A stretch of DNA of 64,000 nucleotides from Microbacterium caowuchunii (GCF_008727755.1 NZ_CP044231.1:1798001-1862000); one strand, 5' to 3'. Positions 1 through 9,089 are shown, counted from the stretch's first letter. The notes: generated by a model from the sequence alone, not told the origin. Numbers and translations are program-made.

Positions 1-294
1 GATCACGACGGCCGCCAGCAGGGCCCAGCCGATGCTGTCGAACAGCAGCATGAACGCCGCGGTCACCAGCACGGCCGCAGCGGTCTCGGAGAGCACGCGG
101 ATGAAGTTGACCGCGTTCGCGTGCGCCTCGGGGTCCGCCGCGATGCGCGAGAGCATCCGTCCGTCGCGACTGGAGTTGCCGAGCTCGACGAGGTCGCTGC
201 GGCTGGTGACCCCCAGCGCCGCGTCGACGGCCGCCATCAACGCCCCGAAGGCGATCAGCAGAGCGGCCCCGACGAGCAGGAGGACTGCGGTCAT
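1..294 (-). CDS. CNNM/CorC-type (hemolysin-family) membrane protein, N-terminal part
   Basis: This is the first 98 codons of a gene that runs out of the left edge of the window. The ATG at 294 overlaps the ybeY stop in an ATGA junction, so the two are translationally coupled. The visible part has a hydrophobic segment (about residues 3-28), a polar stretch containing SRSDLVEL, and a second hydrophobic stretch from about residue 72. This resembles the DUF21 membrane domain of CNNM/CorC proteins, which are linked to Mg2+/Co2+ export. The CBS pair and CorC_HlyC domain would lie outside the window. The family call rests partly on synteny, because this gene often follows ybeZ-ybeY in actinobacteria. 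Confidence 0.75.
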   Translation of the reverse strand, partial: MTAVLLLVGAALLIAFGALMAAVDAALGVTSRSDLVELGNSSRDGRMLSRIAADPEAHANAVNFIRVLSETAAAVLVTAAFMLLFDSIGWALLAAVVI

Positions 295-767
295 CCTCGA
301 GACCTGCGGCGCTCCGCGACGGAGAACGCCAGGATCAGATCGCGCTGCAGGCCGAACATCTCGGCGGCCTCGTCGGGCTCGGCGTGGTCGAACCCGAGCA
401 GGTGCAGCAGACCGTGGGTGGTGAGCATCACGAGTTCATCGGTGAGCGAGTGCGACGGCGTGGCCTCCCGGGCCTGCGTCTCGGCCACCTGCGGGCAGAG
501 CACGATGTCGCCGAGGAGACCCGGCGGGGTGGGGGCGTCCTCCGTGCCCGGACGCAGCTCGTCCATCGGGAAGCTCAGCACGTCCGTGGGTCCGGGCTCG
601 TCCATCCACTGGACGTGCAGGGCCTCCATGGCACCCTCGTCGACCAGGAGGATGGCGACATCCGCCTCCGGGCTGACGTTCAACTCGGCGAAGTTGCTCT
701 CCATCAGCCGCAGGAAGACGGTCTCGTCGACCTCGACGCCGGACTCGTTGGTGATCTCGATCGTCAT
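291..767 (-). CDS. ybeY: Endoribonuclease YbeY (rRNA maturation factor)
   Basis: Single-domain zinc endoribonuclease of the UPF0054 family, 158 residues, close to the usual length. It takes part in 16S rRNA 3'-end maturation and 70S quality control in the cytoplasm. The zinc triad is visible as H118-x3-H122-x5-H128 in HGLLHLLGFDHAEPDE. DVLSFPMDE near residue 62 is the other conserved block. The ATG at 767 overlaps the phoH stop (ATGA) and the stop overlaps the next start, so it is the middle gene of a coupled trio. Confidence 0.96.
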   Translation of the reverse strand: MTIEITNESGVEVDETVFLRLMESNFAELNVSPEADVAILLVDEGAMEALHVQWMDEPGPTDVLSFPMDELRPGTEDAPTPPGLLGDIVLCPQVAETQAREATPSHSLTDELVMLTTHGLLHLLGFDHAEPDEAAEMFGLQRDLILAFSVAERRRSRG

Positions 768-1834
768 GGTCGTCCTCGCTTGGGTAGATGATCGCGCGAC
801 TGCGAGCGGCGCTCGGTGCGATTCGCGAACTCGGCGGCCTCGTCGCGCTCGCGACGGCCGGCCAGACGTCGCTCGTCGTACTCGCTGTAGGCGTCGACGA
901 TGCGGCCGACGAGCGTGTGACGCACGACGTCGTCGCTCGTCAGAGTCGCGAAATGGATGTCGTCGATCTCCTTGAGCACCCGGGTGACGAGCCGGAGCCC
1001 CGACGCGCCCTGCGGCAGGTCGACCTGGGTGATGTCGCCGGTGACCACCATCCGGGTGCCGAAGCCGAGCCGCGTGAGGAACATCTTCATCTGCTCGGGC
1101 GTGGTGTTCTGCGCCTCGTCGAGCACGACGAAGGAGTCGTTCAGGGTGCGCCCGCGCATGTACGCGAGCGGTGCGACCTCGATCGTGCCGCTCGCCATCA
1201 GCTTCGGCACGAGCTCCGGGTCGAGCATCTCGTTCAGCGCGTCGTACAGCGGGCGGAGGTACGGGTCGATCTTGTCGGTGAGCGTGCCGGGGAGGAAGCC
1301 CAGACGCTCCCCCGCTTCCACGGCCGGACGGGTCAGGATGATGCGGCTGACCTCCTTGCGGTGGAGCGCCTGCACGGCCTTCGCCATGGCGAGGTAGGTC
1401 TTACCGGTACCGGCCGGGCCGATGCCGAACACGATCGTGTTCTCGTCGATGGCGTCGACGTAGGCCTTCTGGCCCAGGGTCTTGGGGCGGATGACTTTGC
1501 CGCGGGACGTGAGGATCGCCTCCCCCATCACCTCGGACGGACGCATCCCGGTGTCGCCCCGCAGGATGCGGTTCGAGGAGGAGACATCGGCGGGACCCAG
1601 GTCGTGCCCCTCGCGTGTCATCAGGAGAAGCTCGTCGACCAGGGTCTTCGCGGCGGCGACGTCGGCGGAGGGGCCGGAGAGGGTGATCTCGTTGCCGCGC
1701 ACGTGGACGTCCACGCCGGGGTGCTCCTGCTCGACGACCCGAAGCAGGCGGTCCTGTGGTCCGAGCAGCTGGACCATCGCGATGCCGTCGGCGAGGATCC
1801 GCTCGACCGCCTGTCCTTCGTCGGGGTCAGTCAC
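764..1834 (-). CDS. ybeZ: PhoH family ATPase (YbeZ-like)
   Basis: Cytoplasmic P-loop NTPase of the PhoH family, 356 residues. Walker A is GPAGTGKTY and Walker B is VVLDEAQN, followed by the ITQVDLP sensor region. The N-terminal ~100 residues look like the KH-like RNA-binding part typical of YbeZ. YbeZ partners YbeY in RNA processing, and the ATGA overlap with ybeY fits this. I chose the GTG at 1834 (V-T-D-P-D-E), which overlaps the HIT gene by 8 bp. The frame stays open upstream to 1963, but that part is the HIT gene read in another frame. Confidence 0.93.
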   Translation of the reverse strand: MTDPDEGQAVERILADGIAMVQLLGPQDRLLRVVEQEHPGVDVHVRGNEITLSGPSADVAAAKTLVDELLLMTREGHDLGPADVSSSNRILRGDTGMRPSEVMGEAILTSRGKVIRPKTLGQKAYVDAIDENTIVFGIGPAGTGKTYLAMAKAVQALHRKEVSRIILTRPAVEAGERLGFLPGTLTDKIDPYLRPLYDALNEMLDPELVPKLMASGTIEVAPLAYMRGRTLNDSFVVLDEAQNTTPEQMKMFLTRLGFGTRMVVTGDITQVDLPQGASGLRLVTRVLKEIDDIHFATLTSDDVVRHTLVGRIVDAYSEYDERRLAGRRERDEAAEFANRTERRSQSRDHLPKRGRP

Positions 1835-2174
1835 CCACGGTCTCCTCTTCCAGTCCGCCTGCGAGCACGTGCGCGTGCACGTGGAAGACGGACTGCCCGG
1901 CCCGCGCACCGGTGTTGAACACCAGCCGGAAGTCCCCGTCCGAGTGCTCGGCCGCGACGTCACGGGCGACGGCCACCATCTCGGCCAGCAACGACGGGTC
2001 GCCTTCGGCCAGGGCGACGACGTCCCGGTACTGCTCCGTCTTCGGGATCACCAGAAGGTGGATGGGTGCTCGGGGGTGGATGTCGCGGATGACGAACACT
2101 CGCTCGGTCTGAGCGAGGATCTCTCCCGGGATCTCTCCCTGGAGGATGCGCGTGAAAACGGTCGGCTCACTCAT
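1827..2174 (-). CDS. HIT family hydrolase (histidine triad protein)
   Basis: Small nucleotide hydrolase/transferase, 115 residues. The signature H98-V-H100-A-H102-V-L-A-G-G matches HxHxHxx, and FNTGARAGQSVFH before it is the usual family block. HIT proteins hydrolyse nucleoside phosphoramidates and similar bonds; the true substrate is unknown. The ATG at 2174 is preferred because homologues start MxxPTVFxRI and the frame further upstream is low-complexity shadow. A TAGACT hexamer sits 7 nt before the ATG. It overlaps phoH downstream and probably shares its transcript. Confidence 0.93.
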   Translation of the reverse strand: MSEPTVFTRILQGEIPGEILAQTERVFVIRDIHPRAPIHLLVIPKTEQYRDVVALAEGDPSLLAEMVAVARDVAAEHSDGDFRLVFNTGARAGQSVFHVHAHVLAGGLEEETVGD

Positions 2175-2181
2175 GCCGTCC

Positions 2182-2187
2182 AGTCTA
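2182..2187 (-). promoter_or_regulatory. -10-like hexamer TAGACT before HIT gene
   Basis: TAGACT on the minus strand ends 7 nt before the ATG at 2174. This spacing would give a leaderless mRNA. No -35 box is evident. Confidence 0.4.
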
Positions 2188-2199
2188 CCGGGGACGCCC

Positions 2200-2943
2200 T
2201 CACCACCGGCCGAGGCATACCTCCACGGCCGCGAGGGCGGCCGGTCCTGCCGTCGAGGTGCGCAGGACGCTCTCCCCCAGCCGCACGGGGAACGCCCCGG
2301 CAGCGGTGAACTCCGCGATCTCCCGAGGGTCGATCCCGCCCTCCGGCCCGACGACGAGGAGGATCTCCGCATCCCCGGTCGGGGGCAGGGCACGGACCCG
2401 GTCGCTCAGCCGTTCGGATGCGGTGGGCTCGAGCACGAGCACGACGGATGCGGCGGCGCGAGCGGCGATCTGCGCCGTGCTCGCGACCGTCTCGACCTCG
2501 GGGATCCACGCCCGGTGCGCCTGCTTCGCCGCCTCACGGACGATCCCGGCCCAGCGGGTGCGCCCCTTCTCCGCCTTCGCGGCATCCCAGCGGGAGACGC
2601 TCCGCGCCGCCTGCCAGGGCACGATCGCATCCACGCCCAGCTCCGTCGCCGCCTGGACGGCGAGCTCGTCGCGGTCGCCCTTCGCGAGCGCCTGGACGAG
2701 CACGAGGCGAGGGGTGCGCGCCGGCACCTCGCGGCGCGTCGTCACCCGCACCGATACCTCGCGGGGCGCAGCCGCTTCGACCACGCCCTCCGCCCACAGG
2801 CCACGGCCGTCGCCGACCGTCACCTGCTCGCCGACGCGCACCCGTCGAACGGTCGCGGCATGGTGCGCCTCGGCGCCGGTGAGCACGACGACGTCCCCCT
2901 CGGCGACCTCAGCGGCGTCCTCCACGAGGAAGTGCAGGGCCAC
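2200..2943 (-). CDS. rsmE: 16S rRNA (uracil1498-N3)-methyltransferase RsmE
   Basis: SPOUT-class SAM-dependent methyltransferase, 247 residues, acting on U1498 of 16S rRNA in the 30S subunit. The N-terminal ~70 residues form the PUA-like RNA-binding part (HHAATVRRVRVGE). The C-terminal knot carries VVGPEGGIDPREIAEF and LGESVLRTSTA, the SAM-binding loops. In many RsmE proteins the last motif reads LRTETA; here Ser replaces Glu. The start is GTG at 2943, only 3 bp after the dnaJ stop, so the gene is almost certainly cotranscribed with hrcA-dnaJ. Confidence 0.95.
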   Translation of the reverse strand: MALHFLVEDAAEVAEGDVVVLTGAEAHHAATVRRVRVGEQVTVGDGRGLWAEGVVEAAAPREVSVRVTTRREVPARTPRLVLVQALAKGDRDELAVQAATELGVDAIVPWQAARSVSRWDAAKAEKGRTRWAGIVREAAKQAHRAWIPEVETVASTAQIAARAAASVVLVLEPTASERLSDRVRALPPTGDAEILLVVGPEGGIDPREIAEFTAAGAFPVRLGESVLRTSTAGPAALAAVEVCLGRW

Positions 2944-2946
2944 GGG

Positions 2947-4068
2947 TCATCCGTTCCGGAAGCGGTCGCGGAGCTTCGCGAACAGTCCCTGCTGGAACTC
3001 GGCCAGGCGCGGGGCCGGGGCCTTCGTGCGCCGCTGGAACTCCTCGATGAGGGCACGTTCCTTGCCGTCGAGCTTCGTCGGCGTGACGACGTGCACGCCG
3101 ACCCGCAGGTCGCCGCGCTGGGTCCCGCGCAGCGGAGTGATGCCGCGGCCCTTGATCGTGAGCACGTCGCCGGCCTGCACTCCCGGGCGCAGTTCCAGGT
3201 CGACCGGGCCGTCCAGGGACTCGATGCGGGTGGTGGTGCCGAGGATCGCGTCGGGCATCGACACGTCGAGGGTCGCGAGCAGGTCGTCGCCGTCGCGGCT
3301 GAACACGTCGTGCGGCGCGACCGTGATCTCGAGGTAGAGGTCGCCGTGCGGACCGCCGGCGGGTCCCACCTCGCCGGAACCGGGCAGCTGCAGGCGCAGC
3401 CCGCTCTCGACGCCGGCCGGGATGTCGACCGAGACGGTGCGACGCGCGCGCACCCGTCCCTGTCCCTGGCAGGTCGCGCAGGGGTAGGGGATCGTCGTGC
3501 CGTACCCCTGGCATGTGCCGCAGGGTGCGCTGGTCACGACGTTGCCGATGAGGCTGCGGACGGTGCGCTGGATGTGGCCGGTGCCGTGGCAGATGTCGCA
3601 GGTCACCGGGGACGTGCCGGGCTGGCAGCATCCGCCCTCGCACGTCGCGCAGAGCACGGCCGTGTCCACCTCGAGGTCGCGGTGGACGCCGAAGACGACG
3701 TCGCCGAGCTCGAGGTCGACGCGCACCAGCGCATCCTGACCACGCTCGGCGCGAGAGCGGGGACGCGAGCGTCCCCCGCCTCCGCCGGCACCGCCGCCGC
3801 CGAAGAACGTCTCGAAGATGTCGCCGAACCCGCCGAAGCCCGCGCCGCCGCCGCCGAAGCCGCCGGTGTCCCCCATGTCGTAACGACGGCGCTGCTCCGG
3901 GTCGCTCAGCACGTCGTAGGCATGGGTCACGAGCTTGAACTTCTCGGCCGCGTCCTCACCCGGATTCACATCCGGGTGCAGCTGCCGTGCCAGCTTGCGA
4001 TAGGCACGCTTGATCTCGTCCGGCGTCGCTTCCCGCGACACGCCGAGTACTTCGTAGTGGTCCGCCAC
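2947..4068 (-). CDS. dnaJ: Chaperone protein DnaJ
   Basis: Type I Hsp40 co-chaperone, 373 residues. The J domain (1-70) has HPD at 31-33 to stimulate DnaK. A Gly/Phe-rich linker spans ~69-100. Four zinc-binding Cys pairs follow at 140/143, 157/160, 183/186 and 197/200, then the C-terminal substrate-binding domains. The first finger reads CATCEGGC, so its last Gly position is Cys; the other three are the normal CxxCxGxG type. It starts at GTG 4068, 45 bp after hrcA, and lacks dnaK/grpE neighbours, as in the second (HrcA-linked) actinobacterial DnaJ. Confidence 0.96.
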   Translation of the reverse strand: MADHYEVLGVSREATPDEIKRAYRKLARQLHPDVNPGEDAAEKFKLVTHAYDVLSDPEQRRRYDMGDTGGFGGGGAGFGGFGDIFETFFGGGGAGGGGGRSRPRSRAERGQDALVRVDLELGDVVFGVHRDLEVDTAVLCATCEGGCCQPGTSPVTCDICHGTGHIQRTVRSLIGNVVTSAPCGTCQGYGTTIPYPCATCQGQGRVRARRTVSVDIPAGVESGLRLQLPGSGEVGPAGGPHGDLYLEITVAPHDVFSRDGDDLLATLDVSMPDAILGTTTRIESLDGPVDLELRPGVQAGDVLTIKGRGITPLRGTQRGDLRVGVHVVTPTKLDGKERALIEEFQRRTKAPAPRLAEFQQGLFAKLRDRFRNG

Positions 4069-4113
4069 TTTCGCCTTCCCGTCCGCGCCGCGCGCGGGAT
4101 CATGTGCGAGCGC

Positions 4114-5151
4114 TCAGCGCGCCCGTTCGTCTTCGTCGAGCAACCGGCTCAGGTAGTGCGCCACGGCGCGTACCGCGGCCAGGTTGCTGGAGTAGTCCAT
4201 CCGTGTGGGGCCGAGCACGCCGACCCGGGCCTGCCCGACGGTCGCCTCGTAGTCGCTCGCGACCACCGACGCCTCCGCGAGCCCGAAAGGTGCGTTCTCC
4301 CGGCCGATGGATGCGGCGAGCCCGTGCTCGTCCGCCACCATCTCCGTCATGAGTCGCAGCAGCGTGACCTGCTCCTCGATCGCCTCGAGAAGCGGGTAGA
4401 TGCTGCCGCGGAAGTCCGACACGGTGCGGGCGAGGTTCGCCGCACCCGCCATCACGAGCCGGTCCTGGCGGAACTCGTCGAGCTCCTCGCCGACGACCCG
4501 GAGGAGTTCGCGGTACGCGCCGTCGGCTCCCGCGGGGGTGACCGCCTTCGCCAGTGCCTGCTCGACGCGGAGGGTTCCCTGCCGGACGGACTGCCCGGTC
4601 ACCAGCACGGACACCCGAGCCCGCAACTGGGCGACATCCGCCTCGTCGACCTCATCCGGCACGGTGGCCAGACGCTGCGAGACGCGACCGGTGTCGGTCA
4701 CGACGATCACGATGATGCGGGTGCCACCGAGGTGGACGAGCTCGACGTGCGTGACGTTCGCGCGTTCGAAGGACGGGTACTGCACGAGGGCGACCTGGCC
4801 GGTGAGCTGGGTCAGCGCGCGCACCGTGCGGGCGAGGAGGTCGTCGAGGTCGGCGGGGCCGTCGAGGAAGGCGGTGATCGCGTTGCGCTGCGCGGTGGTG
4901 AGGGGACGGAGCTCGGCGAGGTGATTGACGAAGACGCGGTAGCCCTTGTCGGTGGGAACGCGGCCGGAGGAGGTGTGCGGCGCCGCGATGAGTTCCTCGT
5001 CCTCGAGGAGCGCCATGTCGTTGCGGATCGTCGCGGCCGAGACGCCGAACGAATGCCGCTCGACGATCGCCTTGCTGCCCACGGGTTCGCGCGTCTCGAC
5101 GTAGTCCTGCACGATCGCACGCAGGACATCGAGTCCACGTTCGCTGACCAT
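4114..5151 (-). CDS. hrcA: Heat-inducible transcription repressor HrcA
   Basis: Winged-helix repressor of class I heat-shock genes, 345 residues. The N-terminal ~75 residues hold the DNA-binding region (VGSKAIVERHSFGVSAATIRNDM); the GAF-like and dimerisation parts follow. The start is decided by the ribosome-binding site: the minus strand reads AGGAGGG, six bases, then ATG at 5151 (MVSERGL). A GTG at 5169 is in frame but lies inside the CIRCE operator and before the Shine-Dalgarno sequence, and the ATG at 5157 abuts it. The gene is therefore autoregulated through the CIRCE and probably controls dnaJ downstream. Confidence 0.96.
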   Translation of the reverse strand: MVSERGLDVLRAIVQDYVETREPVGSKAIVERHSFGVSAATIRNDMALLEDEELIAAPHTSSGRVPTDKGYRVFVNHLAELRPLTTAQRNAITAFLDGPADLDDLLARTVRALTQLTGQVALVQYPSFERANVTHVELVHLGGTRIIVIVVTDTGRVSQRLATVPDEVDEADVAQLRARVSVLVTGQSVRQGTLRVEQALAKAVTPAGADGAYRELLRVVGEELDEFRQDRLVMAGAANLARTVSDFRGSIYPLLEAIEEQVTLLRLMTEMVADEHGLAASIGRENAPFGLAEASVVASDYEATVGQARVGVLGPTRMDYSSNLAAVRAVAHYLSRLLDEDERAR

Positions 5152-5162
5152 GCTCATCCCTC

Positions 5163-5189
5163 CTGGCACTCGAGTTCCCAGAGTGCCAA
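5163..5189 (-). promoter_or_regulatory. CIRCE operator (HrcA binding site)
   Basis: On the minus strand TTGGCACTC, nine bases, then GAGTGCCAG. The arms match the CIRCE consensus TTAGCACTC-N9-GAGTGCTAA with two changes per arm, and both changes keep the pairing largely intact. It ends 11 bp before the hrcA ATG and overlaps the 5' side of the leader. This is the expected place for HrcA autorepression. Confidence 0.93.
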
Positions 5190-5239
5190 TTCTAGCCCGT
5201 CCAACCTCATGCGAGCCGTGAGCGCCGCACCATCCCGCG

Positions 5240-5301
5240 GTCGACTCGCCACGTTCTGCGGGTGACGGCGCCGCCGGATCCGCAAAACGTGGCGAGTCGA
5301 C
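5240..5301. repeat. 22-bp-arm inverted repeat 3' of hemW
   Basis: The left arm (5240-5261) and right arm (5280-5301) pair at 21 of 22 positions around an 18-base spacer that is itself partly self-complementary. The arms read GTCGACTCGCCACGTT(C/T)TGCGG. It lies 24 bp beyond the hemW stop and upstream of hrcA, so it may end hemW transcripts. No T-run follows on either strand, so a different role (an intergenic repeat family) is possible. Confidence 0.7.
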
Positions 5302-5325
5302 GGGCCTGCGGGACGGAGAAGGGGG

Positions 5326-6540
5326 CTAGTCGGTCAGGGCACGGACCACGGCGTCGGCCAGCAGACGACCGCGGCGGGTGAGGACGACGCGGCCCCGCAC
5401 GGCGTCGGCGCCCTCGACGAGACCGTCGGCGATGAGGCCGGCCACCTGCGGGCGCCGTGAGGCCGGCACCAGGTCGACCGGCAGGCCCTCCCGGATGCGG
5501 GACTGCAGCAGCACCCGCTCCAGGGTCGTGGCATCGGCATCCGGGATCTCGCGGGCCGCGGCGGGCGAGATCCCCTGTGCGAGGCGCTGCGCGTACGCGG
5601 CGGGGTGCTTCACGTTCCACCACCGCACGCCGGAGACGTGGCTGTGCGCGCCGGGACCGAAGCCCCACCAGTCGGTGCCCCGCCAGTAGGCGAGGTTGTG
5701 GCGGGAGCGGTGCGACTCCCCCCGCGCCCAGTTCGAGACCTCGTACCAGTCGAACCCCGCCGCGCCCGCCAGATCGTCCACGAGCTCGTACATGTCCGCC
5801 TGCAGGTCGTCGTCGGGGGCGGGGACCTCACCGCTGCGGATGCGGCGGGCGAGCTTCGTGCCGTCCTCGATGATCAGTGCGTAGGCGGACAGGTGGTCGG
5901 GCTCCAGCGCCAGCGCCGTCTCCACCGAGGTGCGCCAGTCCGCGAGGCTCTCCCCCGGTGCGCCGTAGATCAGGTCCAGGCTGACGTCGAGGCCGGCTTC
6001 CCGCGCCGCCGCCACCGCGCTGCGCACGTTGGCGGGATCGTGCGTCCGGTCCAGCGCGGCGAGCACGTGGGGCACCGCGGACTGCATCCCGATCGATACG
6101 CGCGTCACCCCCGCTGCGGCGAGCTGTCGCAGGGACTCGACGGTGACCGTGTCGGGGTTCGCCTCCACCGTGACCTCGGCGCCGTCGGCGATGCCGAACG
6201 CCTCCCGCACGTCTTCGAGCATGCGCGTGAGCGCCGCCGCGGGGAGGAGGGTCGGGGTGCCGCCCCCGAAGAAGACCGTGCGTGCCGGACGCGGGGTCCC
6301 GCCGAGCACCCGCGCCGCGAGCGCGATCTCCCGTGCGACGGCGTCCGGGTAGTCCTCCCGGCGTTCGCCGCGCAGCTCCTCGGCCGTGTACGTGTTGAAG
6401 TCGCAGTACCCGCACCGCACGCGGCAGAACGGGATGTGCAGGTAGACGCCGAAGTCGGCGTCCGCATCCGGCATGACGCCGAGCGGAAGCGAACCGTCGG
6501 CGGGAGCGGGATCGCCGTCGGGGAGAGCGGAAGGGGCCAT
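5326..6540 (-). CDS. hemW: HemW-like radical SAM protein (coproporphyrinogen III oxidase family)
   Basis: Radical SAM protein of the HemN/HemW family, 404 residues. The [4Fe-4S] motif C39-x3-C43-x2-C46 is seen in IPFCRVRCGYCDFNTY, with GGGTPTLL as the SAM-binding glycines and EANPDT after it. HemW proteins bind heme and are thought to act as heme chaperones rather than as true oxidases. Position in the lepA-hemW-hrcA block supports HemW over HemN. The ATG at 6540 overlaps the DUF1990 stop (ATGA). A later ATG (MPDADADFG) is possible. Confidence 0.92.
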   Translation of the reverse strand: MAPSALPDGDPAPADGSLPLGVMPDADADFGVYLHIPFCRVRCGYCDFNTYTAEELRGERREDYPDAVAREIALAARVLGGTPRPARTVFFGGGTPTLLPAAALTRMLEDVREAFGIADGAEVTVEANPDTVTVESLRQLAAAGVTRVSIGMQSAVPHVLAALDRTHDPANVRSAVAAAREAGLDVSLDLIYGAPGESLADWRTSVETALALEPDHLSAYALIIEDGTKLARRIRSGEVPAPDDDLQADMYELVDDLAGAAGFDWYEVSNWARGESHRSRHNLAYWRGTDWWGFGPGAHSHVSGVRWWNVKHPAAYAQRLAQGISPAAAREIPDADATTLERVLLQSRIREGLPVDLVPASRRPQVAGLIADGLVEGADAVRGRVVLTRRGRLLADAVVRALTD

Positions 6541-7190
6541 CAGGAGGACGACGTGTACATCGGCGACATCGCACGCAGGTAACGGTTGTAGAGGGCGTGC
6601 CGGCGGCGGCGGGTGAGAACGGGGAAGACCCGGTACAGGAACGCCGCGGGGGCGTCGAACGCCCGCACCGTGAACCACACCTCGTCGTTCGCGTACCAGT
6701 CGACCATGAACGACTCCTCGCCACTGACGACGGAGCCGCCCACCGTACCGAGGGCGAATCCGATGCGGCGCTTCTCCTCCACGGTGAAGATCACCCGCAC
6801 CTCCGCATCCGCGTTGTGTCCACGCGCGCGTCCGTGCAGGCGGAGCGTCATGCCGGCGCCGACGTACGGGGTGCCGTCCGCGTCGAACCGCTGGTCCGCT
6901 TCGAGGCGGGTGGGGGCGATCGGCTGCCCCTCCTCGTCGAAGCTCACACCCGTGTAGGCGGGACCGGATGCCGGCCGCACGTCCTGCAGGGCGAGCCCGG
7001 CTTCCCGCTGCACGTGCCAGGACAGGAGCATCTCCCCGGCGGCACGGAAACGCTCCTCACCGCTGCCGATCTTCCACGACTGGTGGGAGGGGATGCTCCG
7101 CTCGGGCGGGTACTGCAGCAGATCGGCGGCCTGCGTCGCCCCGACGGCGGCGTAGTCGACGGTGTCGTCCCGAAAAGTCCCGCGGCGCAT
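6540..7190 (-). CDS. DUF1990 family protein
   Basis: 216 residues matching the DUF1990 family: YPPERSIPSHQSWKIGSGEERF near the N-terminus, then FTVEEKRRIGFALGTVGGSVVSGEESF. The fold is thought to be beta-rich and cytosolic; the function is unknown. A TAGGCT hexamer sits 7 nt before the ATG at 7190, so it may head its own leaderless transcript with hemW, to which it is joined by an ATGA overlap. Confidence 0.85.
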   Translation of the reverse strand: MRRGTFRDDTVDYAAVGATQAADLLQYPPERSIPSHQSWKIGSGEERFRAAGEMLLSWHVQREAGLALQDVRPASGPAYTGVSFDEEGQPIAPTRLEADQRFDADGTPYVGAGMTLRLHGRARGHNADAEVRVIFTVEEKRRIGFALGTVGGSVVSGEESFMVDWYANDEVWFTVRAFDAPAAFLYRVFPVLTRRRRHALYNRYLRAMSPMYTSSS

Positions 7191-7197
7191 GGGTCCC

Positions 7198-7203
7198 AGC
7201 CTA
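7198..7203 (-). promoter_or_regulatory. -10-like hexamer TAGGCT before the DUF1990 gene
   Basis: TAGGCT on the minus strand with a 7-nt spacer to the ATG at 7190, consistent with a leaderless transcript. Confidence 0.4.
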
Positions 7204-7235
7204 GATCGTGCCCGGCGGTGTCGCCTGGGAGTCCG

Positions 7236-9089
7236 TCATTTCTTGTCCTTGGTCTCCACGTCGCCCGAGAGCGCGGCGATGAACGCCTCCTGGGGGACCT
7301 CCACGCGACCGACCATCTTCATGCGCTTCTTGCCCTCCTTCTGCTTCTCGAGGAGCTTGCGCTTGCGGCTGATGTCGCCGCCGTAGCACTTGGCCAGCAC
7401 GTCCTTGCGCATGGCACGGATGGATTCGCGGGCGATGATCCGCGCGCCGATCGCGGCCTGGATGGGCACCTCGAACTGCTGGCGCGGGATGAGCTTCTTC
7501 AGGCGCTCGGTCATGAGCACGCCGTACGCGTAGGCCTTGTCCCGGTGGACGATGGCGCTGAACGCGTCGACCGGCTCGCCCTGCAGCAGGATGTCGACCT
7601 TCACCAGGTCGGCCTCCTGATCGCCGCTCGGCTCGTAGTCGAGCGACGCGTACCCCGCGGTCTTCGACTTCAGGTGGTCGAAGAAATCGAACACGATCTC
7701 GCCGAGCGGCATCGAGTAGCGGATCTCGACGCGGTCTTCGCCGAGGTACTCCATGCCGAGGAGCGTCCCCCGGCGGGACTGGCAGAGCTCCATGATCGTG
7801 CCGACGTAGTCCTTCGGCGCGAGGATGGCGGCCTTGACCATGGGCTCGGTCACGCTCGCGATCTTGGTGCCCGAGGGGAACTCGCTGGGGTTCGTGACGG
7901 TGAAGCTCTTCTTGTCGTCCGTGACGACCTCGTAGGTCACCGACGGCGCGGTCGAGATGAGGTCGAGGCCGAACTCGCGCTCGAGCCGCTCCGTCACGAT
8001 CTCCAGGTGGAGCAGGCCCAGGAAGCCGCAGCGGAACCCGAAACCGAGCGCCACGGAAGTCTCCGGCTCGTAGTTGAGCGAGGCATCCGACAGCTTCAGC
8101 TTGTCGAGTGCCTCGCGCAGCACCGGGTAGTCGCTGCCGTCGATCGGGTACAGCCCGGAGAAGACCATGGGCTTCGGGTCCGTGTAGCCGGGCAGCGGCT
8201 CCAAGGAGGGCTTCTGTGCGTTGGTCACCGTGTCGCCGACCTTGGACTGGCGGACGTCCTTCACCCCGGTGATCAGGTAACCGACCTCACCGACGCCCAG
8301 CCCCTTGGTGGGGGTCGGCTCCGGCGAGGAGACGCCGATCTCGAGGAGTTCGTGCACGGCACGGGTGGACATCATCTGGATGCGCTCGCGCGGCTTGAGC
8401 GAGCCGTCCACCATGCGCACGTAGGTGATGACGCCGCGGTAGGCGTCGTAGACGGAGTCGAAGATCATGGCGCGCGACGGCGCATCCGGGTCGCCCTTCG
8501 GCGCCGGGATCTGCGCGACGACATGGTCGAGCAGCTCCTCGACGCCCATGCCGGTCTTCCCGCTGACGCGCAGCACGTCCTCCGGCTTGCCGCCGATGAG
8601 GCCGGCCAGTTCCTTGGCGTACTTCTCCGGGTCCGCCGCGGGCAGGTCGATCTTGTTCAGCACCGGGATGATCTGCAGGTCGTTCTCGAGCGCCAGGTAC
8701 AGGTTCGCGAGCGTCTGCGCCTCGATGCCCTGGGCGGCGTCGACGAGCAGGATCGCCCCCTCGCAGGCGGCCAGGGAGCGGCTGACCTCGTAGGTGAAGT
8801 CGACGTGACCGGGCGTGTCGATCATGTTGAGCGCGAACGTGCCCTCCGCGGTGGACCACGGCATCCGGACCGCCTGCGACTTGATCGTGATGCCGCGCTC
8901 GCGCTCGATGTCCATCCGATCGAGGTACTGCGCACGCATGTCGCGGTCGGAGACCACGCCGGTGATCTGCAGCATCCGATCGGCCAGCGTCGACTTCCCG
9001 TGGTCGATGTGGGCGATGATGCAGAAGTTGCGGATCAGCTCGGGCGGGGTCGCACTCGGCTGCAGAGGGTGGAGGGCGCGCGGTGACAT
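7236..9089 (-). CDS. lepA: Elongation factor 4 (LepA)
   Basis: Ribosome-dependent translational GTPase, 617 residues, the normal EF-4 length. G1 is [10 protein letters not shown]3 is DTPGHVDF, G4 is NKID. Domains II, III and V follow, and the C-terminal LepA-specific domain contains [17 protein letters not shown] and [29 protein letters not shown]-4 acts on stalled or misassembled ribosomes. A TAGAAT hexamer lies 9 nt before the ATG, in the short divergent region shared with the plus-strand hydrolase. Confidence 0.98.
   Translation of the reverse strand: MSPRALHPLQPSATPPELIRNFCIIAHIDHGKSTLADRMLQITGVVSDRDMRAQYLDRMDIERERGITIKSQAVRMPWSTAEGTFALNMIDTPGHVDFTYEVSRSLAACEGAILLVDAAQGIEAQTLANLYLALENDLQIIPVLNKIDLPAADPEKYAKELAGLIGGKPEDVLRVSGKTGMGVEELLDHVVAQIPAPKGDPDAPSRAMIFDSVYDAYRGVITYVRMVDGSLKPRERIQMMSTRAVHELLEIGVSSPEPTPTKGLGVGEVGYLITGVKDVRQSKVGDTVTNAQKPSLEPLPGYTDPKPMVFSGLYPIDGSDYPVLREALDKLKLSDASLNYEPETSVALGFGFRCGFLGLLHLEIVTERLEREFGLDLISTAPSVTYEVVTDDKKSFTVTNPSEFPSGTKIASVTEPMVKAAILAPKDYVGTIMELCQSRRGTLLGMEYLGEDRVEIRYSMPLGEIVFDFFDHLKSKTAGYASLDYEPSGDQEADLVKVDILLQGEPVDAFSAIVHRDKAYAYGVLMTERLKKLIPRQQFEVPIQAAIGARIIARESIRAMRKDVLAKCYGGDISRKRKLLEKQKEGKKRMKMVGRVEVPQEAFIAALSGDVETKDKK

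Noticed and set aside
1835..1963. An earlier start for the PhoH-like protein
   Set aside because: The added residues (SRPSTRTGTSGW...) are a shifted reading of the HIT gene. Similarity begins at GTG 1834.
2146..5265. A plus-strand open frame of over 1000 codons
   Set aside because: It is antisense to rsmE, dnaJ and hrcA. Its residues are rich in Arg, Ala, Gly, Asp and His with no family pattern, as expected for the mirror frame of high-GC genes.
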